NCBI GenBank assembly: GCA_028822675.1
Contig: JAPKDE010000002.1
Span: 1-45,506, forward strand
Length of the DNA stretch: 45,506 nucleotides
Direction of reading: 5' to 3'
Source: Dehalococcoidia bacterium
Lineage (GTDB): Bacteria; Chloroflexota; Dehalococcoidia; UBA3495
Position numbers and translations under genes: made by a program. Positions 1 through 8,766 of this stretch are shown piece after piece; positions within the stretch are counted from its first letter, which is position 1, and each line of letters starts with the position of its first letter. The notes beneath the pieces are model-generated. The model saw only the letters and a list, made by a program, of their open reading frames with translations, searched no databases and had not been told where the DNA came from.

Positions 1-54
1 ATCTTGGGCGCTGGTCTTCAGCATCTGCTGTATCTCGGTTAGCCCCAGGTCCAT
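1..54 (-). CDS. acyl-CoA dehydrogenase, N-terminal fragment (cut by window edge)
   Basis: Only the first 18 codons are inside the window. They read MDLGLTEIQQMLKTSAQD, the typical opening of acyl-CoA dehydrogenases (consensus like MDFGLTEEQQMLRD). A strong ribosome binding site, GGAGG (bases 60-64 read on the minus strand), lies 5 bases before the ATG and fixes the start. The rest of the gene lies outside the window, so active-site residues and substrate class cannot be judged. It is the last gene of the minus-strand block, separated from the cupin by about 215 bases that hold a small hairpin (CCGCTC/GAGCGG, 225-241). Confidence 0.6.
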   Translation of the reverse strand, partial: MDLGLTEIQQMLKTSAQD

Positions 55-269
55 GATTTCCTCCGGAATAAAAGCTTGTTATTTTGAGCGCAACTTAAGC
101 GCGACTAGTATAGCCCATAGCCTGGTGGGTGGGTAGTGGGCCTGGTCTTTCTTCTACCACAACATAAGACTACAAACCCTGCTCATAATGAGCCCTGTAT
201 CCCTGTTCACCGTAATCCTACAACCCGCTCGTGGTGAGCGGAAGGTTACAGCCAGGGCACTTGAGTAAG

Positions 270-668
270 CTAGGCCTTGGAAGGCTCCACTTCGACCACG
301 ATCTCAACCGGGGTGTTACGGGCGACGATTAGCTCCATGCCTTCCGTGCCGTCGTTGATGGGTTGGTGAACGGCTTCCGCAGGCACGTAGATGAAATCAC
401 CAGGGCCTATGACCAACTCAGTGTCCAGATTGTCTCCAATGACAAACCGACCGTGACCTTTGACCACATAGATGGCCGACTCGCAGTTCACGTGGTAGTG
501 GGCGCCGGATGCACAGTGGGGCGGGATGGTGGCAATAGCCAAATGGATCCCTGTGGATCCAGTCAGCTTCTCTGACACTCCCGCCAGACGGGTCATGGCT
601 CCGGACTGAATCTCAACTTCTAAACCGTCTGGATGAACAACACTTATTTTTTGATTGTTATCTGGCAT
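270..668 (-). CDS. small cupin-domain protein
   Basis: A 132-residue single-domain cupin. Cupin motif 1 is visible as H57-Y-H59 followed by E63, and motif 2 as PGDFIYVPAEAVHQ with H101, so the four usual metal ligands (two His, Glu, His) are present. The reading frame stays open upstream to base 830, but that part runs antisense-like through the end of the aminotransferase gene. The ATG at 666-668, preceded by TTGGAG at 7 bases spacing, is the likely start. It follows the aminotransferase by about 22 bases on the same strand and is probably cotranscribed. Such small cupins may be enzymes or sugar/metabolite binders; the substrate cannot be read from sequence. Confidence 0.8.
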   Translation of the reverse strand: MPDNNQKISVVHPDGLEVEIQSGAMTRLAGVSEKLTGSTGIHLAIATIPPHCASGAHYHVNCESAIYVVKGHGRFVIGDNLDTELVIGPGDFIYVPAEAVHQPINDGTEGMELIVARNTPVEIVVEVEPSKA

Positions 669-690
669 TTCAAACTCCAAATATTTCTGG

Positions 691-1857
691 CTAGAGGGCC
701 CGAACCATCTTGTCCAATTTGTCGATAGCCTGTTTGATGTTGTCTTGAGAGTTGGCGTACGAGAGGCGGACGTACCCTTCGCCGAACTCACCAAAGGCGC
801 TGCCGGACAGTAGGGCAACACCAGCTTCATTCATGGCGCGGTCTTCAAACTCGGCGCTGGTCAGCCCCGTGTCTTTGATGCTGGGGAAGGCATAAAACGC
901 TCCCTCTGGTTCCGGGCAATTCACCCCCGGTATGCTCCGCAGGCCATCGGCGATGAGTCGGCGACGTATTCCAAACTCGGCAATCATAGCCTCGACTTCA
1001 TCCTTGGGACCTTCGAGGGCCGCCACTGCCGCCATCTGGGTGAATGAAGCAGCGCAGGAAACGCTGTTCACGGCCAGTTTCACTATGTGGGGCACTAATT
1101 CTTCGGGGAGTATCCCGTAGCCCATACGCCAGCCGGTCATGGCATAACTCTTGGAGAAGCCGTCCAGGATAATCGTCCGCTCCTGCATGCCAGGGATGGA
1201 CGAAATGCTGTAGTGTTCTCCGGTGTACAGGATATCTTTGTAGATTTCGTCGGCCATCACGTACAAACCAGGATGTTGCTTGACGATGCCGGCGATGGTC
1301 TCCAATTCCTCTTTGGTGAGGGCTGACCCGCAGGGATTCTCCGGCGAGTTGATGATAATCAGGCGTGTTTTATCCGTAATCAGGCCAGGAAGAGCAGCAA
1401 GGTCTGGGTGGTAGTCTTTCTCTTCCAGAAGCTGCATGGGCACCGGAGTGGCGCCACAAAACTTGATCATGGATTCGTAGATGGGAAAGCCTGGGTTGGG
1501 GTAGATAACCTCAACGCCCGGTTCTGCCAGGGCTAACAGCACGTAAAACATGATTGGCTTGGCGCCCGGCGTGACCACCACGTTGGCTGGGTCAGTGTTG
1601 GTTCCCCGCACCTCGCCGCTGTTGCGGGCAATGGATTCTCGCAACTGAGGCAGTCCAGCCGTTGGACCGTAGTGCGTAAAACCGTCGGCGATCGCCTTCA
1701 TGCCAGCTTCGACAATATGCTTCGGCGTTTCGAAATCCGGCTCACCTATTTCCAGGTGAATTATCTCTTTACCCTGGGCCTCCAGGGCGCGGGCTCTGGC
1801 AAGTACTTCAAATGCTGACTCTGTGCCCAAGTCATTCATTCGGGCAGCAACTGTCAT
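691..1857 (-). CDS. class I/II pyridoxal-phosphate aminotransferase
   Basis: A 388-residue fold-type I aminotransferase of the aspartate-aminotransferase family. Seen in the sequence: SPENPCG (residues 171-177) for cofactor and substrate contacts, DEIY (203-206) for the pyridine-ring Asp, and SKSYAMTGWR with the Schiff-base lysine at about K236. An N-terminal LEIGEPDFETP segment is also typical. Start: ATG with GGAGG 6 bases upstream. It lies 61 bases downstream of argG on the same strand, so it may serve amino acid metabolism together with the arginine block, for example glutamate/2-oxo acid exchange. The exact amino donor cannot be assigned; aspartate, alanine and LL-diaminopimelate aminotransferase activities all remain possible. 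Confidence 0.9.
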   Translation of the reverse strand: MTVAARMNDLGTESAFEVLARARALEAQGKEIIHLEIGEPDFETPKHIVEAGMKAIADGFTHYGPTAGLPQLRESIARNSGEVRGTNTDPANVVVTPGAKPIMFYVLLALAEPGVEVIYPNPGFPIYESMIKFCGATPVPMQLLEEKDYHPDLAALPGLITDKTRLIIINSPENPCGSALTKEELETIAGIVKQHPGLYVMADEIYKDILYTGEHYSISSIPGMQERTIILDGFSKSYAMTGWRMGYGILPEELVPHIVKLAVNSVSCAASFTQMAAVAALEGPKDEVEAMIAEFGIRRRLIADGLRSIPGVNCPEPEGAFYAFPSIKDTGLTSAEFEDRAMNEAGVALLSGSAFGEFGEGYVRLSYANSQDNIKQAIDKLDKMVRAL

Positions 1858-1918
1858 AGGTCCTCCGGAATCAAGTGTAAATACTGGTAGCGCGCTGGTG
1901 ATGGAAATCGACTAGGTG

Positions 1919-3109
1919 TTAGTCCGATTGGGCCTGGTTCTCCGTGCGGACTGAAAGCCCGTAAATCTTGATAAAACCCTCTGCTGATTTGTGGTCAAAA
2001 TTATCAGCGCGGTCGTAGGTGGCCAGGTTGTAGTTGTACAGGGCTTTGGGCGCCTGCCGCCCAACTACCACGCAGCTGCCTTTGTGCAACCGCACCCGTA
2101 CATCACCAGTAACAAACCTCTGGGTGCTCTGGATGTAGGCGTTCAAATCAACCCGGTGAGCCGTGAACCACAGGCCGTTGTATATGACATCCGCGTATTC
2201 CTGGGCAACGCGGGCTTTCATCCGAGCCTGGTCTTTGGTCATGGTCATTGCTTCCAGAGAGGTGTGCGCCGCGTGCAGCAAAGTAGCAGCCGGGCACTCA
2301 TAGATCTCCCGGGATTTGATACCGACCAATCGGTTTTCCACATGGTCGATGCGCCCAATCCCGTGGGTGCCAGACAGTGTGTTCAGGTGATTGACCAGGT
2401 CAACGCCGCCCATACTCTCGCCGTCCACGGCAGTCGGGATGCCCTCTTCAAAGTGAATCTCAACGTAGGCAGGGTCGTCGGGGGTGTTTGCCACCGGGCT
2501 GGTCCAGAGGTAGGCATCTTCCGGGGGTTCCAGCCAGGGGTCTTCAAGTTCTCCAGCCTCAACGCTGCGGCCCCAGAGGTTCTCATCAGTAGAGAATCGA
2601 CTGCGGTTGGCGTTGATGGGCAGGTTTCGTGCCTGGCCGTATTCGATCTCATCCTCACGGCTCATGCCCCAGTCGCGGATGGGAGCAATGACATCAATCT
2701 CCGGACCCAGGGCGGCGATGCCGACTTCGATCCGGACTTGGTCGTTACCTTTGCCGGTGCAACCGTGGGCAATCGCGTAGGCTTCATGCTCTTTGGCTGC
2801 TTCCACCAAGTAGCGAGCAATCAGCGGGCGTCCCAAAGCCGTGGCCAAGGGGTATTGTTCTTCGTAGATGGTCCCAGCTTGAAGGGACGGGAATAGAAAC
2901 TCGTTGACCAAGGTCTCCCGGCCGTCAACGGTGATTGCTTCCGACGCTCCGATGCTCAGCGCCCGTTGACGAATAGGCTCAAGCTCCACCATTCCCAGGT
3001 CAATGGTCAGTGTGATTATGTCTGCGTCGTACTTTTCCTGCAGCCACGGGACAGCCACTGTGGTGTCCAGACCCCCGCTGTAGGCCAACACGATTTTTGG
3101 TTTCGCCAT
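1919..3109 (-). CDS. argG: argininosuccinate synthase
   Basis: A 396-residue, full-length ArgG. It joins citrulline and aspartate using ATP in the cytoplasm, the penultimate step of arginine synthesis. The N-terminal ATP pyrophosphatase loop AYSGGLDTT is at residues 9-17. The family motifs HGCTGKGNDQVR and APIRDW follow. The C-terminal part carries the ENRLVGIKSREIYE segment expected for the synthetase domain. It lies 45 bases downstream of hicA and in the same direction as argJ, argB and argD. A GGGAGC ribosome binding site sits about 13 bases before the ATG, a little far, so coupling to upstream translation is possible. Confidence 0.97.
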   Translation of the reverse strand: MAKPKIVLAYSGGLDTTVAVPWLQEKYDADIITLTIDLGMVELEPIRQRALSIGASEAITVDGRETLVNEFLFPSLQAGTIYEEQYPLATALGRPLIARYLVEAAKEHEAYAIAHGCTGKGNDQVRIEVGIAALGPEIDVIAPIRDWGMSREDEIEYGQARNLPINANRSRFSTDENLWGRSVEAGELEDPWLEPPEDAYLWTSPVANTPDDPAYVEIHFEEGIPTAVDGESMGGVDLVNHLNTLSGTHGIGRIDHVENRLVGIKSREIYECPAATLLHAAHTSLEAMTMTKDQARMKARVAQEYADVIYNGLWFTAHRVDLNAYIQSTQRFVTGDVRVRLHKGSCVVVGRQAPKALYNYNLATYDRADNFDHKSAEGFIKIYGLSVRTENQAQSD

Positions 3110-3154
3110 GATTTGGTTTGGTTGCTCCCTAAATTCACTTAATTTAGATTGACG

Positions 3155-3385
3155 TCAGGCGTTCAATTCTTCCAAGAACTCAATCGGAGTTATTTCTGCG
3201 TCCCGCAGTATCTTTCGAACCAGCCCTCGGCTAATGTCCTGACCAGGATGCACCGGCACCGTTACCACCCTTGCATCTTGATGTCTAAGACGGCCGTGGC
3301 TCCCACCTTGACGTATCACCTGGAACCCAGGCTTTTCCAATACCTCGATTACATCTTGAGCCTGTAGTATCGGAAGTCGAGCCAT
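3155..3385 (-). CDS. hicA: HicA-type mRNA interferase toxin
   Basis: A 76-residue protein with the compact double-stranded-RNA-binding-like fold of HicA toxins. The signature GFQVIRQGGSHGRL is present, with the catalytic histidine at about H30 after GGS. The C-terminal LRDAEITPIEFLEEL helix is also typical. In known systems HicA cleaves mRNA and is held inactive by HicB. The ATG is preceded by AAGG. It starts 14 bases after the stop of the hicB-like gene, the usual co-operonic arrangement for the hicBA order. It is unusual in being embedded between argD and argG on the same strand. Confidence 0.88.
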   Translation of the reverse strand: MARLPILQAQDVIEVLEKPGFQVIRQGGSHGRLRHQDARVVTVPVHPGQDISRGLVRKILRDAEITPIEFLEELNA

Positions 3386-3399
3386 CAGACCTTAGATTT

Positions 3400-3597
3400 C
3401 TATTTTTGAATTCCTACGAATTTCGGCAAATCAACGTCTTGGTCTTCGAGGCACAATGCGATGGCTTCTTTCATATTGGTCATGAGTTCATCAATCGTTT
3501 TGCTCTGGATGTAACAGCCTTTCAGTTTCGGGACTTCGCCGACGAAAATCCCATCTTCATCCTTTTCGATTGATACGTAAAACTTGCGGTTTGCAAT
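3400..3597 (-). CDS. hicB: HicB-type antitoxin, short form with a non-ATG start
   Basis: A 65-residue protein found by direct translation between argD and hicA. The motifs FYVSIEKDEDGIFVGEVP and LKGCYIQSKTIDEL match the HicB partial RNase-H-like fold. There is no separate C-terminal DNA-binding domain, so this is the short HicB type that neutralises HicA. No in-frame ATG, GTG or TTG lies near the expected N-terminus. The best candidate is ATT at 3595-3597, six bases after GGAG; a CTG at 3607-3609 is the alternative. The frame is otherwise intact to a TAG stop. Either a rare start codon is used or the original start has mutated, which would leave hicA without antitoxin. Confidence 0.75.
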   Translation of the reverse strand: MANRKFYVSIEKDEDGIFVGEVPKLKGCYIQSKTIDELMTNMKEAIALCLEDQDVDLPKFVGIQK

Positions 3598-3632
3598 CGT
3601 AATCTCCAGTTCTGAACCACAGACTAGCCAGA

Positions 3633-4823
3633 CTAAATCGTAGCTAGGGCGTCGCCCAGGCGCTCCATGCCCTGATCAATCTCTTCCTTAGTGACGGTCA
3701 GGGGCGGCATGAAACGAATGGTGGTGGGTCGGGGCGCGTTGAGTAGGATTCCGGCTTCGTTGGCCGCGGTCAGCACCTGGGGTGAGATGTCGCTCTCAAA
3801 CTCCATGGCGGCCAGCAGACCCTTGCCCCGTACATCAGAGATGAACGAGAACCGGCTTCTCAGGTCGTTAAGTCTGCCAAGTAGATAGGGTTCCATCTCC
3901 TTGGTCTTGGCCGGGATGTCATTATCGATGAGGAACTTGGTACCGGCGTAGGCTGCGGCGGTGGTCAGCATGTTGCCGCCAAATGTGGAGCCGTGGTCGC
4001 CCGGAACCAGAGCCATACAGTGTTCCTTGGACATGAAAGCGCCGATTGGCGTGCCGAAGCCTAAGCCCTTAGCCAAGGTCATTACGTCGGGCTCAATGCC
4101 GTATTCCTGGTAGCCAAACAAGCTGCCCAGGCGGCCCATGCCAGTCTGGACCTCGTCAAGAATCAGCAGAATGCCCTGTTTGTCGCACCAGTCCCGGACT
4201 CGTTTCAGGTAATCGTCAGCGGGAATTATTACGCCAGCCTCACCCTGCACCGGTTCGATCATTACCGCGGCAGTCCGTTCGTTGGTGGCCTCCATAATGG
4301 CTTCCACATCGTTGTAATTAACGTGAACGAAACCGGGCTGTATGGGAGTGAAATTTTCTTGGTAGTGGGGTTGGCCAGTGGCGGCCAACGTGCCCATGGT
4401 GCGGCCGTGGAACGAGTTTAAAGCCGTGATAATCTCGTAGGCTCCGTCACGGTTCAGCTTGCCGTAGCGACGGGCCAGTTTCATGGCCCCCTCATTAGCT
4501 TCTGCTCCGCTGTTGCCAAAGAAGACTAGGTCCAATGCGCTGTTCTCGACCAGGGTCTCCGCAAGCTGCAATTGGGGAACGCTATAGAACTGGTTGGAGA
4601 CCTGCATCAGGGTGCCGGCCTGCTCCGCAATGGCCTTGGTAACGTCGGGATGACAGTGACCCAACTGGTTCACGGCCCAACCGGCCACAAAGTCTAGATA
4701 CTCTTTGCCATCGGCGTCCCAGGCTCGGGTGCCCTCACCCTTGACCAGCACCACCGGTTGGCGGCGCACCGTCTGGGCGTAATACTTCTTCTCAATCTCG
4801 ATCCAATCGCTGCTCTTGGTCAT
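3633..4823 (-). CDS. argD: acetylornithine aminotransferase
   Basis: A 396-residue class III aminotransferase. It converts N-acetylglutamate semialdehyde and glutamate to N-acetylornithine in the cytoplasm. Seen: FFGNSGAEANEGAMKLAR (phosphate and substrate region, about 101-118), FHGRTMGTLAATG, EPVQGEAG, ILDEVQTGMGR with D223, and LAKGLGFGTPIG with the Schiff-base lysine at about K252. The GEAGV and LDEVQTGMGR signatures favour ArgD/LysJ over GABA aminotransferase, and the neighbours argB, argJ and argG support ArgD. It begins 53 bases after the UPF0182 gene and ends 35 bases before hicB. Confidence 0.95.
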   Translation of the reverse strand: MTKSSDWIEIEKKYYAQTVRRQPVVLVKGEGTRAWDADGKEYLDFVAGWAVNQLGHCHPDVTKAIAEQAGTLMQVSNQFYSVPQLQLAETLVENSALDLVFFGNSGAEANEGAMKLARRYGKLNRDGAYEIITALNSFHGRTMGTLAATGQPHYQENFTPIQPGFVHVNYNDVEAIMEATNERTAAVMIEPVQGEAGVIIPADDYLKRVRDWCDKQGILLILDEVQTGMGRLGSLFGYQEYGIEPDVMTLAKGLGFGTPIGAFMSKEHCMALVPGDHGSTFGGNMLTTAAAYAGTKFLIDNDIPAKTKEMEPYLLGRLNDLRSRFSFISDVRGKGLLAAMEFESDISPQVLTAANEAGILLNAPRPTTIRFMPPLTVTKEEIDQGMERLGDALATI

Positions 4824-4876
4824 TCCGGGTCTCCTCCACCATTTCGATCTTGGTCAGTGCGAGTTTTGATTTTTGA

Positions 4877-7591
4877 CTACTGGGGGTCTTGGTCTAGATT
4901 TTCTCGTAGGCGTTCAACAGCCTCTTGAAGTTCTTTTAATGCCTTGTCCAGCTCGGTGACCGTTTCTTCTATTAATCTAAGGTCGTCCGACGCAGGGTTT
5001 ACTAGGCCGTCCTCGGGAGTGCCAGTAAGGGGCGCTTTGCCCTCGAGCAGCATGGCCAGTCCTTCACCGACGCTGTCGGCCATGACAACATTACTGCCGT
5101 CGGCCAGAATCACCTTCTTTAACTCCGGAAATGCCAGCACTTCCGACTGCAGGTACAAAGGCTCCACATAGATTATCGCATCGCCCACTGGTATGACCAG
5201 TAGTTGGCCTCGGACAATCTGGGATCCGGCACCGTCCCACAATGTGAATTGCTGTGAGATGGACTGGTCGTTCTCAATCCGGGCTTCCACCTGAGCTGGC
5301 CCATCAACCTGCGGGTCGGTCGGCACATTGAAGGCGGTCAGCTTACCGTAGCTCTCGCCGTCGTTTTGGGCGATCAGCCAACCAACCAGGTTTTTCTTCT
5401 CACCTGCCGGACTGAATGGCAACATTAACACAAACTCTTCCCGTTCGCCGCCGGGCATTTGCAAAATGAGATATGAGGGGTGGACTTCTACTCCACTCCT
5501 GCCAAAGCGGGTGTCTTGGGGTATGGCCCATTGGTCTGCCTGGTTAAAGAACACCTGGGCGTCGGTTATGTGATAACGCAGATACATGTCTGCCTGAGGA
5601 GAGAACAGACCATTTGGATAACGGATGTGTGTCTGCAGGTCGGCGGGCATCTGGTCAAAATCTAGGAACAAACCCGGGAACGCCCGACGGTACATCTGTA
5701 TCAGGGGGTCACTGGTGTCTATCACATAGATAGACACCTCACCGGTAAACGCGTTGACCACCGCCTTAACGCTGTTGCGGATGTAGTTGAACCCTTCTTC
5801 AGTCGGAGTTGAGTACGGGTAACGGCCAGTGGTGGTAAACGCGTCTTGCAGCCACCACACCTGGCCCGCTTCATCCACCACCGGATACGGGTCATCGTCC
5901 ATCGTCAGGAACGGCACCAGGGCGTGCACTCGGTCGCTAATCTGACGGCGGTACTGGATACGGGTGTCAGCCTGTATCTGGTCGCTGAGCAGAATGTTGA
6001 TATCGGCAAATTGCCAGGCGTAGGCCAACCGACGGAAAGTGGAGCCGAGATTAACCCCACCAAAGCCGTCGTAGTGCACTTCGCTTCCTGATGGGTTGAT
6101 CTCCGGAGCGGTGCTGTTTACCAAGGCAAACGGCACCGGGGACTCACCGTAATACAGCTCAGGCTGCTCAATTGGAATTTCACCGCGGATGGGTATGTCT
6201 TGAATCAAAAACTCAGGACGTCCTTCATCGGGGGTGAATCCGGTAGCCGGACTCATGGCCACACCATAGCCGTGGGTGTACTGAAGCCTGCGGTTCACCC
6301 AGTTTCGGGCGTCTTCTGGCAGGTTATCCGGGTCCAGTTCTCTGGCGGCCAACAGCACCTGTCGCAACTGCCCATCCAGCACATAACGGTCTGAGTCCAT
6401 GTTCAAAAAGTTGTAATACAACTCCATGAACTGGAGTTGGTTGTACGCATCCCGCAGCGGTTCCACGTCCCAAAGCCTGATGTTTTCAATGACTCCTGGG
6501 TTATTGGCTACCAGATCAGCACTAATGTCCCCCACTGCCGGGACGGCTACCTGTTCCACCTGGTCCAATTGGTAGGCCGAGCGGGTGGCGTCGATATTCC
6601 TTTCAATGTAGACCTGCTCTCGCTCAAATTCATTGGGGTCCACCTGGAACCGCTGAAACAGCGCCGGAAACGCCAGGTTGGCCAGCAGGAACATGATGAC
6701 CCAGAGGCTGAAAGCACCGGCCATTAACCGCAGGCCGCCAAAATAATTGCTCAAGAAGAATGCCGCTGCGCCCAAAGATGCGATGGTGGTCATCAACCAA
6801 AGCACCGGTATGCGGGCGTGAACGTCGGCATAACCCGCACCGGCTAGCAATCCGCCAGACGACACAACCAACTCGTAAATGGCCAATACGTGCCCGGCGG
6901 CGATGCTCAACATCAAAAGCCCGCCGAGTATGCCAATGTGCTTCAACATCCTTGGCGCCAGGAAGAAGTTAAGGCCCCGTAGTCCATAGATTCCGGCGTA
7001 GAGGAGCAGCGACATTACCACCGACGTGATCAAGATGCCCATCACCCAGTTCTGGACGAAATGGAGCATTCGCAGCGTCACTATAAAGAAAGACAGGTCC
7101 TGGCCAAACTCAGCGTCGGACACACCAAATGACACCTTGTTCAGGAAGAGCAGGAAAACTTCCCATCGCCCCGATGCTGCTGAGCCAAAAACCGGCGCCG
7201 CAGTTAATACAGTGATAACCACTGCGCCAATCAGGAGGGCGCGCAACAACCGCATGGTGTCATCGGACACCGGAAGCGTGGACGGGCCGCGTGAGAACCG
7301 GAAGGTGAAATAGAAGTTTACAATCAGGGCGGCCGCCGTGACCGTGGTGCCACCAATGAAAAGCCAAAGTTTCATCACCAGAATCTTGGTGAATACGTCG
7401 CGGTGACCCAACTCGCCGTACCACAGCAGGTCGGTATAGACCGTGCGCAGCCACCAGAGGGTCAGGAAGGCAAATAGCAGACCCACAGAGATGATGCAGC
7501 CGTTGCGCACTCGCCGCAGGACAACATCCGAGACTCCCGGTAAACCCGGGCCTTCCGGCTCGTCGGCGTCGTTTGTTAGGTCGTAACTCAT
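4877..7591 (-). CDS. UPF0182 family large membrane protein
   Basis: A 904-residue protein of the UPF0182 family. The first about 310 residues contain some seven hydrophobic helices. Roughly 550 residues of soluble domain follow, rich in conserved stretches such as DVEPLRDAYNQLQ, NYIRNSVKAVVNAF and LAYAWQFADINILLSDQI. A short acidic coiled-coil tail ends the protein (about residues 870-904, ELDKALKELQEAVERLREN). The family's function is unknown; the topology suggests a membrane anchor with a large extracytoplasmic domain. Its position between argB and argD with short gaps on both sides suggests cotranscription with arginine genes, although nothing in the protein points to arginine metabolism. 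Confidence 0.9.
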   Translation of the reverse strand: MSYDLTNDADEPEGPGLPGVSDVVLRRVRNGCIISVGLLFAFLTLWWLRTVYTDLLWYGELGHRDVFTKILVMKLWLFIGGTTVTAAALIVNFYFTFRFSRGPSTLPVSDDTMRLLRALLIGAVVITVLTAAPVFGSAASGRWEVFLLFLNKVSFGVSDAEFGQDLSFFIVTLRMLHFVQNWVMGILITSVVMSLLLYAGIYGLRGLNFFLAPRMLKHIGILGGLLMLSIAAGHVLAIYELVVSSGGLLAGAGYADVHARIPVLWLMTTIASLGAAAFFLSNYFGGLRLMAGAFSLWVIMFLLANLAFPALFQRFQVDPNEFEREQVYIERNIDATRSAYQLDQVEQVAVPAVGDISADLVANNPGVIENIRLWDVEPLRDAYNQLQFMELYYNFLNMDSDRYVLDGQLRQVLLAARELDPDNLPEDARNWVNRRLQYTHGYGVAMSPATGFTPDEGRPEFLIQDIPIRGEIPIEQPELYYGESPVPFALVNSTAPEINPSGSEVHYDGFGGVNLGSTFRRLAYAWQFADINILLSDQIQADTRIQYRRQISDRVHALVPFLTMDDDPYPVVDEAGQVWWLQDAFTTTGRYPYSTPTEEGFNYIRNSVKAVVNAFTGEVSIYVIDTSDPLIQMYRRAFPGLFLDFDQMPADLQTHIRYPNGLFSPQADMYLRYHITDAQVFFNQADQWAIPQDTRFGRSGVEVHPSYLILQMPGGEREEFVLMLPFSPAGEKKNLVGWLIAQNDGESYGKLTAFNVPTDPQVDGPAQVEARIENDQSISQQFTLWDGAGSQIVRGQLLVIPVGDAIIYVEPLYLQSEVLAFPELKKVILADGSNVVMADSVGEGLAMLLEGKAPLTGTPEDGLVNPASDDLRLIEETVTELDKALKELQEAVERLRENLDQDPQ

Positions 7592-7653
7592 AATCTATTC
7601 AAGCGCTAGCAGTGCCGGTTCAACCATCGGCGTTGGCCAATAAAATGGGATTC

Positions 7654-8481
7654 CTACCTACGGCTCCTAAAATCACTGACAATGGTGGTTCCGGTGGAAT
7701 TCCCCCGGATACATTCTATAAGAGCATCAGGTTGCCGGCCGTCGATGATATTTGCCACGGGCGAGGACTCCAAGGCCCGTAGGCAGGCAGACAACTTGGG
7801 AATCATGCCACCCTGGATAACTCCGGAATTAGAAAGTATGTTGGCGCGGCGTCGGTCCAGACGCCGAATCACACGGCCACCGCCGTCCATAACGCCGGTA
7901 ACGTCAGTCAGGAAAACCAATTGCTCGGCCTCCAGTGCGTAGGCCAATTCCCCGGCCACCGTATCTCCGTTGATATTCAATGGACTGCCAGCGTTCTCAG
8001 AGCCGTCACGCACGTGAACACCAATGGGCGCAATCATGGGTATGAAGCCGCTGTCTAGCACGGACCTAATCAACTCACTGTTGATGGTGGTTACCTCGCC
8101 GACAAAGCCCAGGTCCGGGTTGCCGATCTTGGCCTCAACCATACAGCCATCAACGCCGCTCAAGCCAACTGAGCGTCCGCCAAACTCATGGATCAAAGAA
8201 ACCAGCTCTTTATTAATTAACCCACCAAGCACCGCAACTACAATCTCCAGACTTGGCGCATCTGTGACCCGCAGTCCGTTCACAAAGTTGGGTGCCAGAC
8301 CTTGCCTCTGCATCCATTGGGAAATAACATTGCCGCCACCGTGAACCACCACCACCTCTTGACCTTCCTGCTGCAAGCGGACCAGGTCTTTTAGGCTGGT
8401 GTCGTGGCTTCCCAAGGTGCTGCCACCGATCTTTACGACTATTGGTTTTTTAGTCGGTTGCTTAGGTGGATCGCCCGCCAA
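7654..8481 (-). CDS. argB: acetylglutamate kinase
   Basis: A protein of about 275 residues in the amino acid kinase family. It phosphorylates N-acetylglutamate, the second step of arginine synthesis. Seen: KIGGSTLG near the N-terminus, VVVHGGGNVISQW, FVNGLRVT for substrate binding, and C-terminal LTDVTGVMDGGG and IQGGMIPKL for nucleotide and substrate closure. There is no good ATG. I chose the TTG at 8479-8481 because GGAGGA lies 4-5 bases upstream; a second TTG at 8491-8493 would add four residues. It follows argJ after about 285 bases and precedes the UPF0182 gene by 62. The related LysZ activity is an alternative, but the arg neighbours favour ArgB. Confidence 0.92.
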   Translation of the reverse strand: MAGDPPKQPTKKPIVVKIGGSTLGSHDTSLKDLVRLQQEGQEVVVVHGGGNVISQWMQRQGLAPNFVNGLRVTDAPSLEIVVAVLGGLINKELVSLIHEFGGRSVGLSGVDGCMVEAKIGNPDLGFVGEVTTINSELIRSVLDSGFIPMIAPIGVHVRDGSENAGSPLNINGDTVAGELAYALEAEQLVFLTDVTGVMDGGGRVIRRLDRRRANILSNSGVIQGGMIPKLSACLRALESSPVANIIDGRQPDALIECIRGNSTGTTIVSDFRSRR

Positions 8482-8766
8482 TTCTTCCTCCAAACGCGAA
8501 CGGTTCTAATTAAAGAACCTTGATAGATACCAAACCAGAAATAATCGAAAATTTAGGCAGATATTTTGTCTGAAATAGGCTCGCATGGGTGTGGAATCGG
8601 CTGCTGGAGGGGGTCTGTCCTAGCCGCTGGAAACGTAATCAAACTGCCGCTGTAATTGTTAGTTGAAGCGGCCGTCCCACGCCCAATTATTTAATTGGAA
8701 ATTGGACACAAACGTATACGTAAACAGGTGTTGGCGTTAGGGGTTTTAATAATCGCCTGTCCCAGT
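8482..8766 (-). other. intergenic spacer between argJ and argB with two palindromes
   Basis: No gene was found in this gap. It contains a dyad CCAATTA-TT-TAATTGG (8683-8698) and the 10-base palindrome ACGTATACGT (8712-8721), both close to the end of argJ. Neither is followed by a clear T-run on the minus strand, so they look more like protein-binding sites than terminators. The gap is long compared with the other spacings in this block, so argB may have its own promoter here. Confidence 0.35.

Noticed and set aside
669..830. Longer N-terminus for the cupin gene starting at 830
   Set aside because: The extension overlaps the aminotransferase gene and is not cupin-like; a good ribosome binding site marks the ATG at 668.
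1991..2896. 301-codon open frame on the plus strand
   Set aside because: It runs fully antisense to argG, has no family motif, and is explained by the base composition of the real gene.
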